Positions 16,542 to 25,476 of a DNA stretch of 64,000 nt are shown one piece after another. Source of the stretch: Clostridia bacterium. GTDB lineage: Bacteria > Bacillota > Clostridia > Oscillospirales > Acutalibacteraceae. The stretch lies in the NCBI GenBank assembly GCA_017473435.1, contig JAFULG010000007.1, positions 1 to 64,000 of the forward strand, in the 5' to 3' direction. Below the pieces are notes generated by a model. The model saw only the letters and a list, made by a program, of their open reading frames with translations. It was not told the DNA's origin and ran no database searches. The translations under genes were made by a program, and so were the position numbers. Numbering within the stretch: the stretch's first letter is position 1; the number at the start of each line of letters is the position of its first letter.

Positions 16542-17288
16542 ATGGAAAAAAGAAAATTCGATATCAGCTCCGTGGGACTACATATTTTTGCAATGATATT
16601 TATGCTTATGGATCATATGTGGGCAACGGTTTTCACAAACGCACAGTGGCTTACACAGGTCGGCAGACTTGCTTTTCCGATTTTTGCTTTTATGATTGTT
16701 GAAGGCTATACTCATACGAAAAATCTGAAAAAGTATGTTCTGCGACTTCTGATTTTTGCCGTTATAACGGAAATACCCTTTAACCTCATGGTGAGCAACA
16801 GGGTATCCTATTATCCTCATCAGAATGTGCTGTGGACATTCCTGATTTCAATCGGGCTTATTCATTTAAATGAGCTTGCACGGAAAAAGAATAAAATCTG
16901 GCTTACCCTTATCACAATGGCGGGCACATCGGTGCTCGGCTATTTTATCGGCTACATCACCTTTGTTGATTATAACGGCGGCGGTATTCTTATGGTGCTT
17001 CTGTTTTATTTCTTCAGGGGCAGAAAATGGTGGTGCTTCCTCGGTCAGCTTGCAGGACTTTATTACATAAATGTTGAGCTTCTGCAAGGACTTTGTTTTG
17101 AGGTGGAGCTTTTCGGACATAGCTTCGAAATAGTTCAACAGGGTTTTGCGATACTTTCTCTTGCGTTTATCTGGCTTTACAAGGGCAGGCAGGGCAAAAA
17201 AAGCAAGGCTTTCCAGTATTTCTGCTACGCCTTCTATCCTGCACATATGCTGATTTTGTGGCTTGTTTCAACGCTGATGTATACATAA
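16542..17288 (+). CDS. TraX family membrane protein
   Basis: The 248-residue polytopic protein has about seven to eight membrane segments. The motif LMDHMWATVF near the start, GRLAFPIFAFMIVEGY and the C-terminal FYPAHMLILW are typical of the TraX family. F-plasmid TraX acetylates pilin; chromosomal Firmicutes members are assumed to be membrane acyltransferases of unknown target. The ATG at 16542 follows GAGGTGATT; the upstream in-frame start at 16488 sits inside the alr terminator and is unlikely. Confidence 0.82.
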   Translation: MEKRKFDISSVGLHIFAMIFMLMDHMWATVFTNAQWLTQVGRLAFPIFAFMIVEGYTHTKNLKKYVLRLLIFAVITEIPFNLMVSNRVSYYPHQNVLWTFLISIGLIHLNELARKKNKIWLTLITMAGTSVLGYFIGYITFVDYNGGGILMVLLFYFFRGRKWWCFLGQLAGLYYINVELLQGLCFEVELFGHSFEIVQQGFAILSLAFIWLYKGRQGKKSKAFQYFCYAFYPAHMLILWLVSTLMYT

Positions 17289-17301
17289 TATTAAAATAAG
17301 G

Positions 17302-17340
17302 GGAATATCATTGCGTTTGTAATGATATTCCTTTTTTATA
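17302..17340 (+). terminator. terminator after the traX-like gene
   Basis: GGAATATCATT pairs with AATGATATTCC, followed by TTTTTTAT. Confidence 0.88.
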
Positions 17341-17414
17341 CTTGAAAAAAAATTACAGATGTGTTAACATAAAAGCGGAAAAAAATCCGTAAGAATTAAA
17401 AAGGAGGAAACATT

Positions 17415-18317
17415 ATGTTTGACAAAATCATCGCGTTTTTCATGGCGATTATCAACTTTTTTATGAGTCTTTTCGGTCTTGGCGGAGTTGGCGGAAACGG
17501 CGGTCAGCAATATGACTGTCAGGCTTTTCTGAATATGCCGTACGGCACTCACGAGAGACAGATTGTTGACCTGTGCGTTCCCGAGGGCGCTTCAGGTGAC
17601 ATCGGTATGGTACTTTTCATTCATGGCGGTGCTTGGATTGCCGGCGACAAGGAAAGCTACGAGGGCGGTATGAACTACGGTGCTTCAAGTCTCGGTATTG
17701 CAACGGCATCCCTTAACTACCGATACATTAGTGAGGACGTGGATATTCTGGATATCCTTGACGATATTGACGCAGCTCTTGCAAAGGTTAAGCAGAAGGG
17801 CGCAGAGGTAGGCGTAAATATCAACAAGGTTCTTCTTACCGGTGACAGTGCAGGCGGTCATCTTTCATTGCTTTACGCTTATGCAAGGAAAAACACAGCT
17901 CCCGTTACTCCCGTTGCAGTAGTAAGCAATTCGGGACCCACTGACCTTTACGACGACAACTTCTATCACGGTAACGCCCTTGGTGACGAGGCGGTTATTG
18001 CAGACCTTATGTCAAAGGCTTGCGGTCAGCGCTTTGCTTACGCTGAAAGAGAGAGCGCAAAGGCTGCTCTTTATGCCGTTTCACCCGTAGCCTATGTCAG
18101 CGCAGACTGTGTTCCTACCGTAATCAACCACGGTGATTCCGACACAATCGTGCCTTATTCAAATGCAGTTTCTCTTGATGCTCTTCTTACTCAGTACGGA
18201 GTTGAGCACGTGCTCAATACCCACAGGGGAGCCGACCACGACCTCGGCAAGGACGATGCGGCTAAGGATAAAGCGAATGAGCTTCTGTTCGGTTATATTG
18301 ACAGGTTCCTTAAGTAA
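17415..18317 (+). CDS. alpha/beta hydrolase, esterase/lipase (BD-FAE-like)
   Basis: The 300-residue protein starts with a hydrophobic segment (residues 5-24) and a Gly-rich linker, suggesting membrane attachment or secretion. The esterase domain has the oxyanion motif HGGAW and nucleophile elbow GDSAGG with Ser145. Asp (HGDSDTIVP) and His (HRGADHDLG) complete the triad. It probably cleaves small acyl esters; a carbohydrate deacylase role is possible but not shown. AAAGGAGGAAAC precedes the ATG and a weak TTGAAA-17-TAACAT promoter lies at 17342-17370. Confidence 0.85.
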   Translation: MFDKIIAFFMAIINFFMSLFGLGGVGGNGGQQYDCQAFLNMPYGTHERQIVDLCVPEGASGDIGMVLFIHGGAWIAGDKESYEGGMNYGASSLGIATASLNYRYISEDVDILDILDDIDAALAKVKQKGAEVGVNINKVLLTGDSAGGHLSLLYAYARKNTAPVTPVAVVSNSGPTDLYDDNFYHGNALGDEAVIADLMSKACGQRFAYAERESAKAALYAVSPVAYVSADCVPTVINHGDSDTIVPYSNAVSLDALLTQYGVEHVLNTHRGADHDLGKDDAAKDKANELLFGYIDRFLK

Positions 18318-18346
18318 GGGACGAGCGACGGAAGGGCACAACAAAA

Positions 18347-18376
18347 CAAGAAAAGTAACGCCACGCGGCGAGCGAT
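18347..18376 (+). repeat. 3'-end palindromic element, copy 3 (partial)
   Basis: Only the right half is present: CAAGAAAAGTAACGCCACGC then GGCGAGCGA. It lies downstream of the esterase stop codon in the same orientation. Confidence 0.75.
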
Positions 18377-18400
18377 AAAAATAAAGCTCTTAACATAAGT

Positions 18401-18445
18401 AAATAGGCTGTAAAAAACGTAAGTTTTTTACAGCCTATTTTTGTT
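18401..18445. terminator. strong bidirectional terminator
   Basis: An 18-bp perfect stem (AAATAGGCTG... with ...CAGCCTATTT) and a 4-base loop, with A-run and T-run flanks, lies between the converging esterase and DUF2752 genes. Confidence 0.92.
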
Positions 18446-18486
18446 GTGTGTATTATTTTATTGTAACTCGATCCTTGGCCCTCAGA

Positions 18487-19080
18487 TTACATTCCGGTGT
18501 TCTGATTATATGTTCCGCCATTCTGTGCGGCAGAAACTGCCATATTGACAGCGTTGAAAATCTTATCGGGGAGAGTAATCTGACTTACCGTGCCGACAAT
18601 GCCTGTGATAATGGGGATGAAGCATATAAACCAGCCGACTGCAATAGCAATAATTTTATTTGTCCACTCGCTGTCGATGTTTACGGTGAGCTGACCGTTG
18701 ATTGCTGAGAAATTTACTCTGCACTCAAGTCCGAGACCGATGATGTTTGAAAAGCCCTCACGGTTCTTGGCTACGGTGAGTACGCCTGCGCTCGGTCCTA
18801 TCATCTGAATGTTTGTCTGATAGCCCTGAGCATCCATTGCAAGTGCGGTCATCCTTATGATATATACAATCAGAAGAAGCACAAGAGGGTGCATTTCAAA
18901 AGCGAGAGAAAAATCAAGCTTAAGCAAAGCAAAAAGCGCTCTTGTCATTCCGCAGCCGGGACAGGAAACGCCTGTCAGCAGCCTCACGGGACAGCCGAAG
19001 CTGAGATAGAAAACCGCTATCAGAGCAAAAAGCAAAATTATATGCAGATTTTGTCGGATTTTTAAAAGTAATGCTTTCAT
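18487..19080 (-). CDS. DUF2752 protein with an extra C-terminal domain
   Basis: Residues 10-100 form a DUF2752 domain: membrane helix, FGCPVRLLTGVSCPGCGMTRA with the CPxCGxTR motif, then a second helix (MHPLVLLLIVYIIRM). DUF2752 proteins are usually about 100-140 residues; here 95 more residues follow, with a soluble segment containing NIDSEWTNK and a hydrophobic stretch near 150-175. The function is unknown. There is no Shine-Dalgarno. A TTGACA-18-TAAAAT promoter ends 7 bases before the ATG, so the mRNA may be leaderless. Confidence 0.75.
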   Translation of the reverse strand: MKALLLKIRQNLHIILLFALIAVFYLSFGCPVRLLTGVSCPGCGMTRALFALLKLDFSLAFEMHPLVLLLIVYIIRMTALAMDAQGYQTNIQMIGPSAGVLTVAKNREGFSNIIGLGLECRVNFSAINGQLTVNIDSEWTNKIIAIAVGWFICFIPIITGIVGTVSQITLPDKIFNAVNMAVSAAQNGGTYNQNTGM

Positions 19081-19087
19081 TGGTTTA

Positions 19088-19117
19088 ATTTTATCATATC
19101 GGGAATTTTTTTGTCAA
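19088..19117 (-). promoter_or_regulatory. promoter abutting the DUF2752 start codon
   Basis: Minus-strand TTGACA (19117-19112) and TAAAAT (19093-19088), spacing 18. The predicted start site falls on or next to the A of the ATG at 19080. Confidence 0.65.
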
Positions 19118-19122
19118 GGGGA

Positions 19123-20478
19123 TTATTTAATCTCAAGCACGGCATTGTAATCATCGATGCCGTAATTGCCCGCACTGTTTTTGAGTATGTCATAAAGGTC
19201 AGCCTTTTTGCCGTCCCAGCCCTTGAGGTCAATTTTTCTCAAAACGGGGCGGAGTCTTTTTAAAAGCGCAAGGAGAACGTCGCCCTTCGGTGTGCCCTCC
19301 TTGAAGCTCTGGTTGCCTTCAAAAATTTCTCTTACAAGCTCTGTTGCAAAGTCGAGTACGCGCACAGTCCTGACGGACTTGTCGCAAGGGATAAAAAATA
19401 TTTTTGCCATTGTACCGACCTTTACCGAGCAGACAAATTTTCCTGCGGCGCAAAGAAGCTTTTCCGTTGTCGGGTTTTCCTTGATGTGGAATTTGCGCAT
19501 TGCTCGCTTTGTATCGTCTCTCATATCGGTAAGAACATTGACAATCATTCTGTCAAACATATCCTTAAGATACTTTTTGCAGTCGTCGGTGTCCCATTCA
19601 AAATCAGGCGTGGGGATGCTCTTTATCTCGGCTCTGCCGTCGGTTATTGTTACGTGGCGGATAAAGGCGGGGTCGGCAATGATTGCGCCTGTTGTTATGT
19701 CATAAAGGCGGTTGCCCTTTTCGGTGTCGATGAAGTTAATGCTCTGATTGTGCATATGACCGGTGAAAATCATTTTCACGCCCTCATCGGCAAGCATTGC
19801 AGCAAAATCGTGGGCATCCCTTATCATCATCGGTGAGATAAGACCGAAAAGCGGCTGACCGGGCAGAATAGGATAGTGACACATAGCAATCATTGTCTGC
19901 TTATCCTCACGAGCCTTTTTTGTCTGCTCCTTAATCCAACTCCATTGCTCATCCTTGAAATAATGCTTGTCACCCTCCTTGTAGTCGCAGTTGATACAAA
20001 GGAGTCTCAGTCCCTCGCCAAGCTGTGCAACGTAGGAAAGGTTTTCCTTGTCGGCGGCAATGGCATCGCCGAAGCCGAATTCGCGGTACATATCAAAAAG
20101 CTCTGTGCGGAGTGTTCTCTCGGGGGAGTAGCGGCCCTTTTCACCGAAGGCGAAGGTTTCCCAGGGCTCATCCTGAAAATCGTGGTCAGCGGTAACAACG
20201 TAAATTTTCTTTCCGCTATCCTTAAGCTCATAAAGCAGCTCAAGGAATTTTTCGTGGCTTTTCTTTTCACCGTTAAAGGAAAGGTCGCCTGCGATAAGCA
20301 CCGTGTCAGCCTCGTCAGCATTTTTCAGCCACTCAAACACGCTTTTGTTTATGCTCTCGGTTTCTGCAAAGCACTTCTGCTCGTAGTGCATAAAGTCCTC
20401 GTATTCCTCTCCGCTGCAGCCTAATTCCGTTGCAAAAAAGTGTGGGTCGCTGATAAGATAAAATTTTGTCTCTTTCAT
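19123..20478 (-). CDS. calcineurin-like metallophosphoesterase
   Basis: The 451-residue protein has the dimetal phosphoesterase motifs in order: DPH (Asp11, His13), GD (Asp65), a TADHD block in place of the usual GNHD, a later MCHYP His and FTGHMH. The replacement of Asn by Asp in the third block is unusual, so activity or metal use could differ. A C-terminal helical region of about 150 residues follows. The substrate is unknown. GGCAGGAG precedes the ATG. No signal peptide is visible, so cytosolic. Confidence 0.82.
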   Translation of the reverse strand: MKETKFYLISDPHFFATELGCSGEEYEDFMHYEQKCFAETESINKSVFEWLKNADEADTVLIAGDLSFNGEKKSHEKFLELLYELKDSGKKIYVVTADHDFQDEPWETFAFGEKGRYSPERTLRTELFDMYREFGFGDAIAADKENLSYVAQLGEGLRLLCINCDYKEGDKHYFKDEQWSWIKEQTKKAREDKQTMIAMCHYPILPGQPLFGLISPMMIRDAHDFAAMLADEGVKMIFTGHMHNQSINFIDTEKGNRLYDITTGAIIADPAFIRHVTITDGRAEIKSIPTPDFEWDTDDCKKYLKDMFDRMIVNVLTDMRDDTKRAMRKFHIKENPTTEKLLCAAGKFVCSVKVGTMAKIFFIPCDKSVRTVRVLDFATELVREIFEGNQSFKEGTPKGDVLLALLKRLRPVLRKIDLKGWDGKKADLYDILKNSAGNYGIDDYNAVLEIK

Positions 20479-20614
20479 ATTTTTCTCCTGCCTTTTTTCT
20501 ATACAGTAATACTATCAAAAAAGAAGAAATAAAGCAAGGAAAAATCATAAAAATTTGCTTAACTGTCTGTCGTGGTATGACATAAATTTTTTTAACTTTT
20601 TTGTGAACGAACAC

Positions 20615-20643
20615 TTGATTTTTTGAAGGAGTAAGAGTATAAT
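20615..20643 (+). promoter_or_regulatory. promoter of the secreted SGNH hydrolase
   Basis: TTGATT (20615-20620) and TATAAT (20638-20643), spacing 17. Confidence 0.7.
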
Positions 20644-20692
20644 CCTCACTTGGAAAGTTGAAAAAATCAGTGTTATCCGGGAGGGTTATTCC

Positions 20693-21529
20693 TTGAAAAT
20701 GAAAAAAGCAATTTCACTAATTCTGTCAGCTATAATGCTTTTAAGCTGTTTTCCCCTTTGTTCAATGGCAGGTAATTATTATTACGTTGTACTGGGTGAT
20801 TCAATAGCCTACGGCTCGGGCCTGCTCAATGCCCGTGAGGCGTGCTACGGCAAAATGGTCGCCGATACCTGCGGCTTTGATTATGTTAATCACGCCGTTC
20901 CCGGAGCAACAACCTCTGACCTGATTTATAAGCTTAATGAAAGAGCTGTCTGTTCGGATGTTGCAAGAGCTGATATTATATCAATTTCAATCGGCGGCAA
21001 CGATTTCCTCGACAAGCTTTCACAGCTTATGTACGGAGCCATTGCGAAAAAGGATTACAGCGAATATAATAAGATTGAATTCGGTGTTTATGTTAATATC
21101 AGTAAGGTTATAGACAGTATAAGAGAGCTTAACAGCGATGCTGTTATTCTTCTGCAGACGCTCTATAATCCGCAGTTCGGATATCTCGAAGAGCCATATC
21201 AGCAGGGCGCATACCGTGTTAATAATGCCGTTTACCGTTGCGCAAAAGAAAACCGCGGTGTTGAGGTTGTGGATGTTGCTTCGGCTCTCAACGGTGATGA
21301 GAGTAACTTTGCCGATGATACTATTCACCCGAGTGCAAGGGGTAATGAGAAAATAGCCCGTGAGGTGCTGTCGTCTCTCCGAAGCCTCGGCTACACAAGA
21401 AAAACCTCGCTTGAGATAAAAAGCAGGGGAATAGATGTTCTCCTCGGCCCCGGCGTTTATAAGGTGCTGGATTATTACGCTCTTTTTCTTCACGTTATTG
21501 CAAAGGTGATGAAAATTGCGAAGAGTTAA
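20693..21529 (+). CDS. secreted SGNH/GDSL hydrolase
   Basis: The protein starts with a signal peptide (KKAISLILSAIMLLSCFPLCSMA). SGNH blocks follow: GDS with Ser37, the Gly block GATTSD, GGND near residue 103, and the terminal DDTIHPSARG with Asp and His. Members are esterases, often acting on carbohydrate or lipid esters. GGAGGG lies 7 bases before the TTG at 20693 and 13 before an ATG at 20699, so either may be used. It has its own promoter and a strong terminator after it. Confidence 0.85.
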   Translation: MKMKKAISLILSAIMLLSCFPLCSMAGNYYYVVLGDSIAYGSGLLNAREACYGKMVADTCGFDYVNHAVPGATTSDLIYKLNERAVCSDVARADIISISIGGNDFLDKLSQLMYGAIAKKDYSEYNKIEFGVYVNISKVIDSIRELNSDAVILLQTLYNPQFGYLEEPYQQGAYRVNNAVYRCAKENRGVEVVDVASALNGDESNFADDTIHPSARGNEKIAREVLSSLRSLGYTRKTSLEIKSRGIDVLLGPGVYKVLDYYALFLHVIAKVMKIAKS

Positions 21530-21530
21530 G

Positions 21531-21570
21531 AAAACAGGGATAAGCTACGATAGCTTATCCCTGTTTTGTC
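21531..21570. terminator. terminator after the SGNH gene
   Basis: AAAACAGGGATAAGCTA and its complement at 21551-21567 form a 17-bp stem with a very short loop and end in TTTTGT. Confidence 0.88.
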
Positions 21571-21583
21571 TGTTATTTGCTTA

Positions 21584-21855
21584 GGGTGATGAGAATAATC
21601 CGAACACGCCTTAAAGCGTGAATTTTCACGGCTTTTCGGCGATTCGGATTAGAAAGGCGGCAGCCTGTCGTCATCCTCATCAGCCAAAAATCCTGCAAAA
21701 ATTCGCACTTTAAGGTCGAAGATTTTTTTCGGAGCGGATTTTTGACAAATCGAGGCACAAAACACAGCAAATCCTGCCGGATTTGCGAGTATTTTAACGA
21801 AGAGGTGGCGGAAATCCGCCCGAAAAAAACGGGGTTCGGATTATTCTCATCACCC
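21584..21855 (-). mobile_element. MITE copy 1 (272 bp, TA target duplication)
   Basis: A 272-bp element is bounded by perfect terminal inverted repeats (21581-21605 and 21834-21858 counting the flanks) beginning GGGTGATGAGAATAATCC, with TA at each end as the apparent target duplication. It encodes no transposase. Copy 2 at 52471-52742 has the same length in opposite orientation and about 80% identity by eye. TA duplications and size suggest a non-autonomous IS630/Tc1-mariner-type element. The right end lies within the GH27 gene's 3' end. Confidence 0.88.
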
Positions 21856-23145
21856 TAATCTGAAAATTGCACAGCCGTGTGCCTTTACCTTTGCTGTAAT
21901 GCCGCTTTCTTCGGTAACAGACGCTTCCTTTGTCCACAATTCCGTGGCATTGTAAGCACTGCCCTCAATGCCGCAGACGGCAAAATCAACGCTGACCTCT
22001 TTCTCCTCATCGGTGAGGTTGAAAAGTGCAACAACGCTGATACCGTTTTTGTCCCGGCAGTACCATGCGGCATCCCTGCGTGTGCGGAAAAGCTGACGGT
22101 TTCCGCTTGAATGCTGATTGATTTCAAGGACGTCTCTGTTGGTGATGACCTCCAAATCCTCGGGACGGTTTTCGCGTAATTCACCGCCTAAAATAAGGGG
22201 AGAACGGAACATTGACCAGAGGGTGAGCATTGTTCTTTGCTCGTCGGGAGTGAAATTGGTGTAGCGGTCACGGTCACCGAGGCAGGTGCAGGTTTTGCTG
22301 ATTTTGCCTAAGGGGAGCATGTCGCAGTCGGGCCAACATCCTGTTTTAACGTGAGGTGCCCACTTTTCGCATCTTTCAAACATGGCATAAAGCTTGTCCC
22401 AACAGTCCCAGAAGTCGCCCGTCATACGCCACATATTAGCATTTTGTGAAAGGTGGAAGGCTTCGTTTACAACAGCAGGCCCGGGGGAAAGTGAAAGCAC
22501 CATGGCTCTGCCGCAGTTGTCGATTGCCTTGCGTATCATTTCAATTTCTTCCCTTGCACTGTAGGGGTCGTGGGGCTTATATTCGGTGTTGGCAATGTCG
22601 TCAACCTTTACAAGGTCAACGCCCCAGGAGGCATACAGCTCAAAAATGCTGTTGTAATATGCCTGCGCCCCTTCGCAGGTTCGGAGTCCGTACATATCCG
22701 TATTCCATGCACATACGGAAAAGCCCTGAGCAATTTCACGGGCGGTTTTGTCCGTGCCCTTGACGGGAGTGTTTCCGTGCACCGCCTGACGGGGAATGCC
22801 TCTCATAATATGTATACCGAATTTTAACCCTATAGCGTGAATTTTATCGGCGATAGCCCTGAAGCCGACACCGTTTGCCGCAGATGGGAAGCGGTTTTCT
22901 GCCGGTATAAGGCGTGAGTATTCATCCATGCAAAGCTCGGTGTAGTTGTTGTAAAAGTTGCTCGTCGCCTTGGGCTCGTACCATTGAATGTCGCAGGTGA
23001 TGTATTCGTAGCCGTAGCCCTTAAGGTTATCGGCAAGGTATTGAGCGTTGCCCAAAAGCTGTTCTTCGTTTACGGCAGCTCCGTAGCAGTCCCAGCTGTT
23101 CCAGCCCATGGGCGGAGTGAGGGCGAAGGTGTCTTTTTTGAGCAT
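21850..23145 (-). CDS. GH27 alpha-galactosidase-like glycosidase
   Basis: The 431-residue enzyme has the GH27 barrel beginning LTPPMGWNSWDCYG. The nucleophile is Asp182 in LVKVDD, and the acid/base is Asp244 in RMTGDFWD. A C-terminal beta domain ends with CAIFRLG. No signal peptide, so it likely acts on imported sugars. It should release terminal alpha-galactose (or beta-L-arabinopyranose, a related GH27 activity). AAAGGAG precedes the ATG. The last two codons and the stop come from the inserted MITE; removing it would give a C-terminus ending RLSK. Confidence 0.9.
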   Translation of the reverse strand: MLKKDTFALTPPMGWNSWDCYGAAVNEEQLLGNAQYLADNLKGYGYEYITCDIQWYEPKATSNFYNNYTELCMDEYSRLIPAENRFPSAANGVGFRAIADKIHAIGLKFGIHIMRGIPRQAVHGNTPVKGTDKTAREIAQGFSVCAWNTDMYGLRTCEGAQAYYNSIFELYASWGVDLVKVDDIANTEYKPHDPYSAREEIEMIRKAIDNCGRAMVLSLSPGPAVVNEAFHLSQNANMWRMTGDFWDCWDKLYAMFERCEKWAPHVKTGCWPDCDMLPLGKISKTCTCLGDRDRYTNFTPDEQRTMLTLWSMFRSPLILGGELRENRPEDLEVITNRDVLEINQHSSGNRQLFRTRRDAAWYCRDKNGISVVALFNLTDEEKEVSVDFAVCGIEGSAYNATELWTKEASVTEESGITAKVKAHGCAIFRLG

Positions 23146-23175
23146 AGTGTTTTCTCCTTTTGGTTTGATAGAGGT

Positions 23176-23204
23176 ATTATACCATATAATTAAAAGCTTA
23201 TCAA
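23176..23204 (-). promoter_or_regulatory. GH27 gene promoter
   Basis: Minus-strand TTGATA (23204-23199) and TATAAT (23181-23176), spacing 17. Confidence 0.72.
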
Positions 23205-23235
23205 TAAGTAAAGAGCAGTTTGCGAAAAGAGGGTA

Positions 23236-23263
23236 TTGACAAAACGCGGGGGGTGATTATAAT
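23236..23263 (+). promoter_or_regulatory. promoter of the small membrane protein
   Basis: TTGACA (23236-23241) and TATAAT (23258-23263), spacing 16. Confidence 0.72.
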
Positions 23264-23292
23264 GAAAACATAAAAGAGGAACGGGGTGAAGT

Positions 23293-23619
23293 ATGAAGAA
23301 AAAAGTGCCGTACATATTTTTCGGTGTAGGTGTTGTTTTGTGGCTGTTGCTGAAATATCTTATTAAAATTGAAAATCCGCAATATAAAATTGTTGCCTTT
23401 GCTCTTGTGGCTTTGTGCGGTCTGATATTTTTGATTTGCTACGCCTCATTTGAAAAAAACAAGGTTAAAATAATTTCAGTGTTAATGGCAGGAGCGCTGA
23501 TGCTGTACACGGTTTTTTCGTCGTATATCCTGTCGGACGGGTTTCCGACAATAATATTCTGCATTTCGGTGTTGAGTGCCCTTTTCGCTGTGTTTTATAA
23601 GCGTAAGTCAAATGAATAA
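23293..23619 (+). CDS. small membrane protein of unknown function
   Basis: The 108-residue protein has four predicted membrane helices (about residues 5-22, 31-52, 58-76, 80-100), basic ends and a short KRKSNE tail. I recognise no family. It is expressed from its own good promoter with a GAGGAACGGGG ribosome binding site and ends at a hairpin terminator, so it is a real monocistronic gene. Confidence 0.7.
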   Translation: MKKKVPYIFFGVGVVLWLLLKYLIKIENPQYKIVAFALVALCGLIFLICYASFEKNKVKIISVLMAGALMLYTVFSSYILSDGFPTIIFCISVLSALFAVFYKRKSNE

Positions 23620-23621
23620 CT

Positions 23622-23650
23622 AAAGGACGGCACACGCCGTCCTTTTCTTT
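23622..23650 (+). terminator. terminator after the small membrane protein
   Basis: AAAGGACGGC pairs with GCCGTCCTTT around a 4-base loop, followed by TCTTT. Confidence 0.85.
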
Positions 23651-23667
23651 ATGCCACTTTCCCTCAA

Positions 23668-23757
23668 TCGCGTAGGGGACGCCCCATGTGGCGTCCCGCT
23701 GTCGGGTATAGGACAAACCTTGCAGGGCGACCACGCGGGGTCGCCCCTACGCGAAAC
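23668..23757. repeat. GC-rich inverted repeat
   Basis: The ends CGCGTAGGGG and CCCCTACGCG are complementary. Inside are GGGACGCC-CCATGT-GGCGTCCC and GGGCGACC-ACGCG-GGTCGCCC hairpins. It resembles the palindrome clusters at 477 and 4840-4972 and lies in a spacer. Confidence 0.75.
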
Positions 23758-23760
23758 TAC

Positions 23761-23789
23761 TTGACAATCCACCTTAAAAGTAATAAAAT
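23761..23789 (+). promoter_or_regulatory. promoter of the ACT / methionine run
   Basis: TTGACA-17-TAAAAT upstream of the ACT-domain gene. Confidence 0.68.
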
Positions 23790-23827
23790 ATAAACTAGGA
23801 AAATTTATCCCGAAAGGAAATGAAATT

Positions 23828-24097
23828 ATGAAAGCAATCGTAACAGTTATCGGCAAGGATACAACAGGCATTATTGCCGCAGTGTGTACCCTCCTTGCAG
23901 AAAACAAAATCAACATCCTCGATATCAGTCAGACTGTTATGGAAGGATTTTTCACTATGACAATGCTCATTGATATGAAGGAGTGCGTTGTTCCCTTTGC
24001 GGAAATCAGCGAAAAGCTCAGCGCAAAGGGCGAGGAAATGAACTTAAGCATCCGCGTTCAGCGTGAGGACATTTTTGACAAAATGCACAGAATATAA
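23828..24097 (+). CDS. ACT domain protein (UPF0237)
   Basis: This 89-residue protein is a single ACT domain ([25 protein letters not shown]), a fold that usually senses amino acids or related metabolites. It forms the conserved pair with the UPF0210 gene that starts 13 bases later. AAAGGAAATG precedes the ATG. Its ligand is unknown. Confidence 0.9.
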   Translation: MKAIVTVIGKDTTGIIAAVCTLLAENKINILDISQTVMEGFFTMTMLIDMKECVVPFAEISEKLSAKGEEMNLSIRVQREDIFDKMHRI

Positions 24098-24110
24098 GGG
24101 GGAAAGAACA

Positions 24111-25469
24111 ATGCACAGCCAGAAGGAAATTCTTTCCACCATTAATATGATAGACAATCAGCATCTCGACGTAAGAACAATCACTATGGGTATTTCTCTG
24201 CTTGATTGTGCAAGTGACAGCGTTGAGATTACCGCTAAAAAAATCTACGAAAAAATCACCCGTCTTGCAAAGGATCTTGTAAAAACAGGTGAGGATATAG
24301 AAAAGGAGTTCGGTATTCCCATCGTCAACAAGCGTATTTCCGTAACTCCCATCGCTCTTGTTGCCGCCGCCTGCAAGGAGACGGACTATACTCCCATTGC
24401 CGTTGCTCTTGATGAGGCGGCTAAAAAGTGCGGAGTCAACTTTATCGGCGGATTTTCCGCTCTTGTACATAAGGGAATGACAAAGGCTGACGAAAACCTT
24501 ATCAATTCAATTCCCTCCGCCCTCGCATCAACGGAGAGGGTATGCTCCAGCGTAAGCGTTGCTTCAACAAAGGCGGGCATCAATATGGATGCCGTTGCCC
24601 TTATGGGTAAAATTATCAAAAAGACTGCTGATATGACAGGCGAACAGCACGGCTTCGGTTGCGCAAAGCTTGTTGTTTTTGCCAATGCCGTTGAGGATAA
24701 TCCCTTTATGGCAGGTGCCTTCCACGGCGTCGGCGAGGCGGAATGCGTTATCAATGTCGGTGTAAGCGGTCCCGGTGTTGTTCACCATGCACTTAAAAAG
24801 TGTAAGGGTCAGCCCTTTGATGTTGTTGCGGAAACCATTAAAAAGACCGCCTTCAAAATCACACGCATGGGTCAGCTTGTAGCTTCTGAAGCTTCACGCA
24901 GACTCGGAGTGCCCTCAGGTATAGTTGACCTTTCCCTTGCTCCTACTCCCGAAAAGGGCGACAGCGTTGCAAGAATCCTTGAAGAAATGGGTCTTGAAGC
25001 CTGCGGTACTCACGGAACAACAGCTGCGCTTGCTCTTTTAAACGATGCTGTAAAAAAAGGCGGTGTAATGGCAAGTAACCACGTCGGCGGACTTTCAGGT
25101 GCATTCATCCCCGTAAGTGAGGATGAGGGTATGATTGAGGCGGCTCTCAAAAACAGCCTCACCCTTGATAAGCTTGAAGCTATGACCTGTGTTTGCTCTG
25201 TAGGTCTTGATATGATTGCCGTCCCCGGTGACACAAGCGCTTCAACCATTTCCGCAATCATTGCCGATGAATCAGCTATCGGTGTAGTAAATACAAAAAC
25301 AACTGCCGTAAGAATTATACCTGCTGTTGGTATGAAGGTAGGCGACATGGTAGAATTCGGCGGACTTTTAGGTTCTGCACCCGTAATGCCCGTTCACGAA
25401 TTTTCGAGCGAAAACTTTGTTTTGCGCGGCGGCAGAATCCCTGCTCCCATGCATTCGCTGAAGAACTGA
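24111..25469 (+). CDS. UPF0210 / DUF711 (PFL-like) family protein
   Basis: The 452-residue cytosolic protein belongs to the UPF0210 (DUF711) family, distantly related to pyruvate formate-lyase-type folds and of unknown activity. The start at 24111 follows AAGGGGGAAAG. Conserved Gly-rich segments include [33 protein letters not shown] and [11 protein letters not shown]. The family is nearly always encoded with an ACT protein, as here. It heads the one-carbon genes metF and metH. Confidence 0.9.
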   Translation: MHSQKEILSTINMIDNQHLDVRTITMGISLLDCASDSVEITAKKIYEKITRLAKDLVKTGEDIEKEFGIPIVNKRISVTPIALVAAACKETDYTPIAVALDEAAKKCGVNFIGGFSALVHKGMTKADENLINSIPSALASTERVCSSVSVASTKAGINMDAVALMGKIIKKTADMTGEQHGFGCAKLVVFANAVEDNPFMAGAFHGVGEAECVINVGVSGPGVVHHALKKCKGQPFDVVAETIKKTAFKITRMGQLVASEASRRLGVPSGIVDLSLAPTPEKGDSVARILEEMGLEACGTHGTTAALALLNDAVKKGGVMASNHVGGLSGAFIPVSEDEGMIEAALKNSLTLDKLEAMTCVCSVGLDMIAVPGDTSASTISAIIADESAIGVVNTKTTAVRIIPAVGMKVGDMVEFGGLLGSAPVMPVHEFSSENFVLRGGRIPAPMHSLKN

Positions 25470-25476
25470 TGAGAGG

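Noticed and set aside
21573..21770. Small open frame inside MITE copy 1 that matches one at 52568-52750
   Set aside because: Similarity follows from element homology. Many differences change the amino acid, starts are TTG or GTG and there is no ribosome binding site, so I see no sign of selection as a protein.
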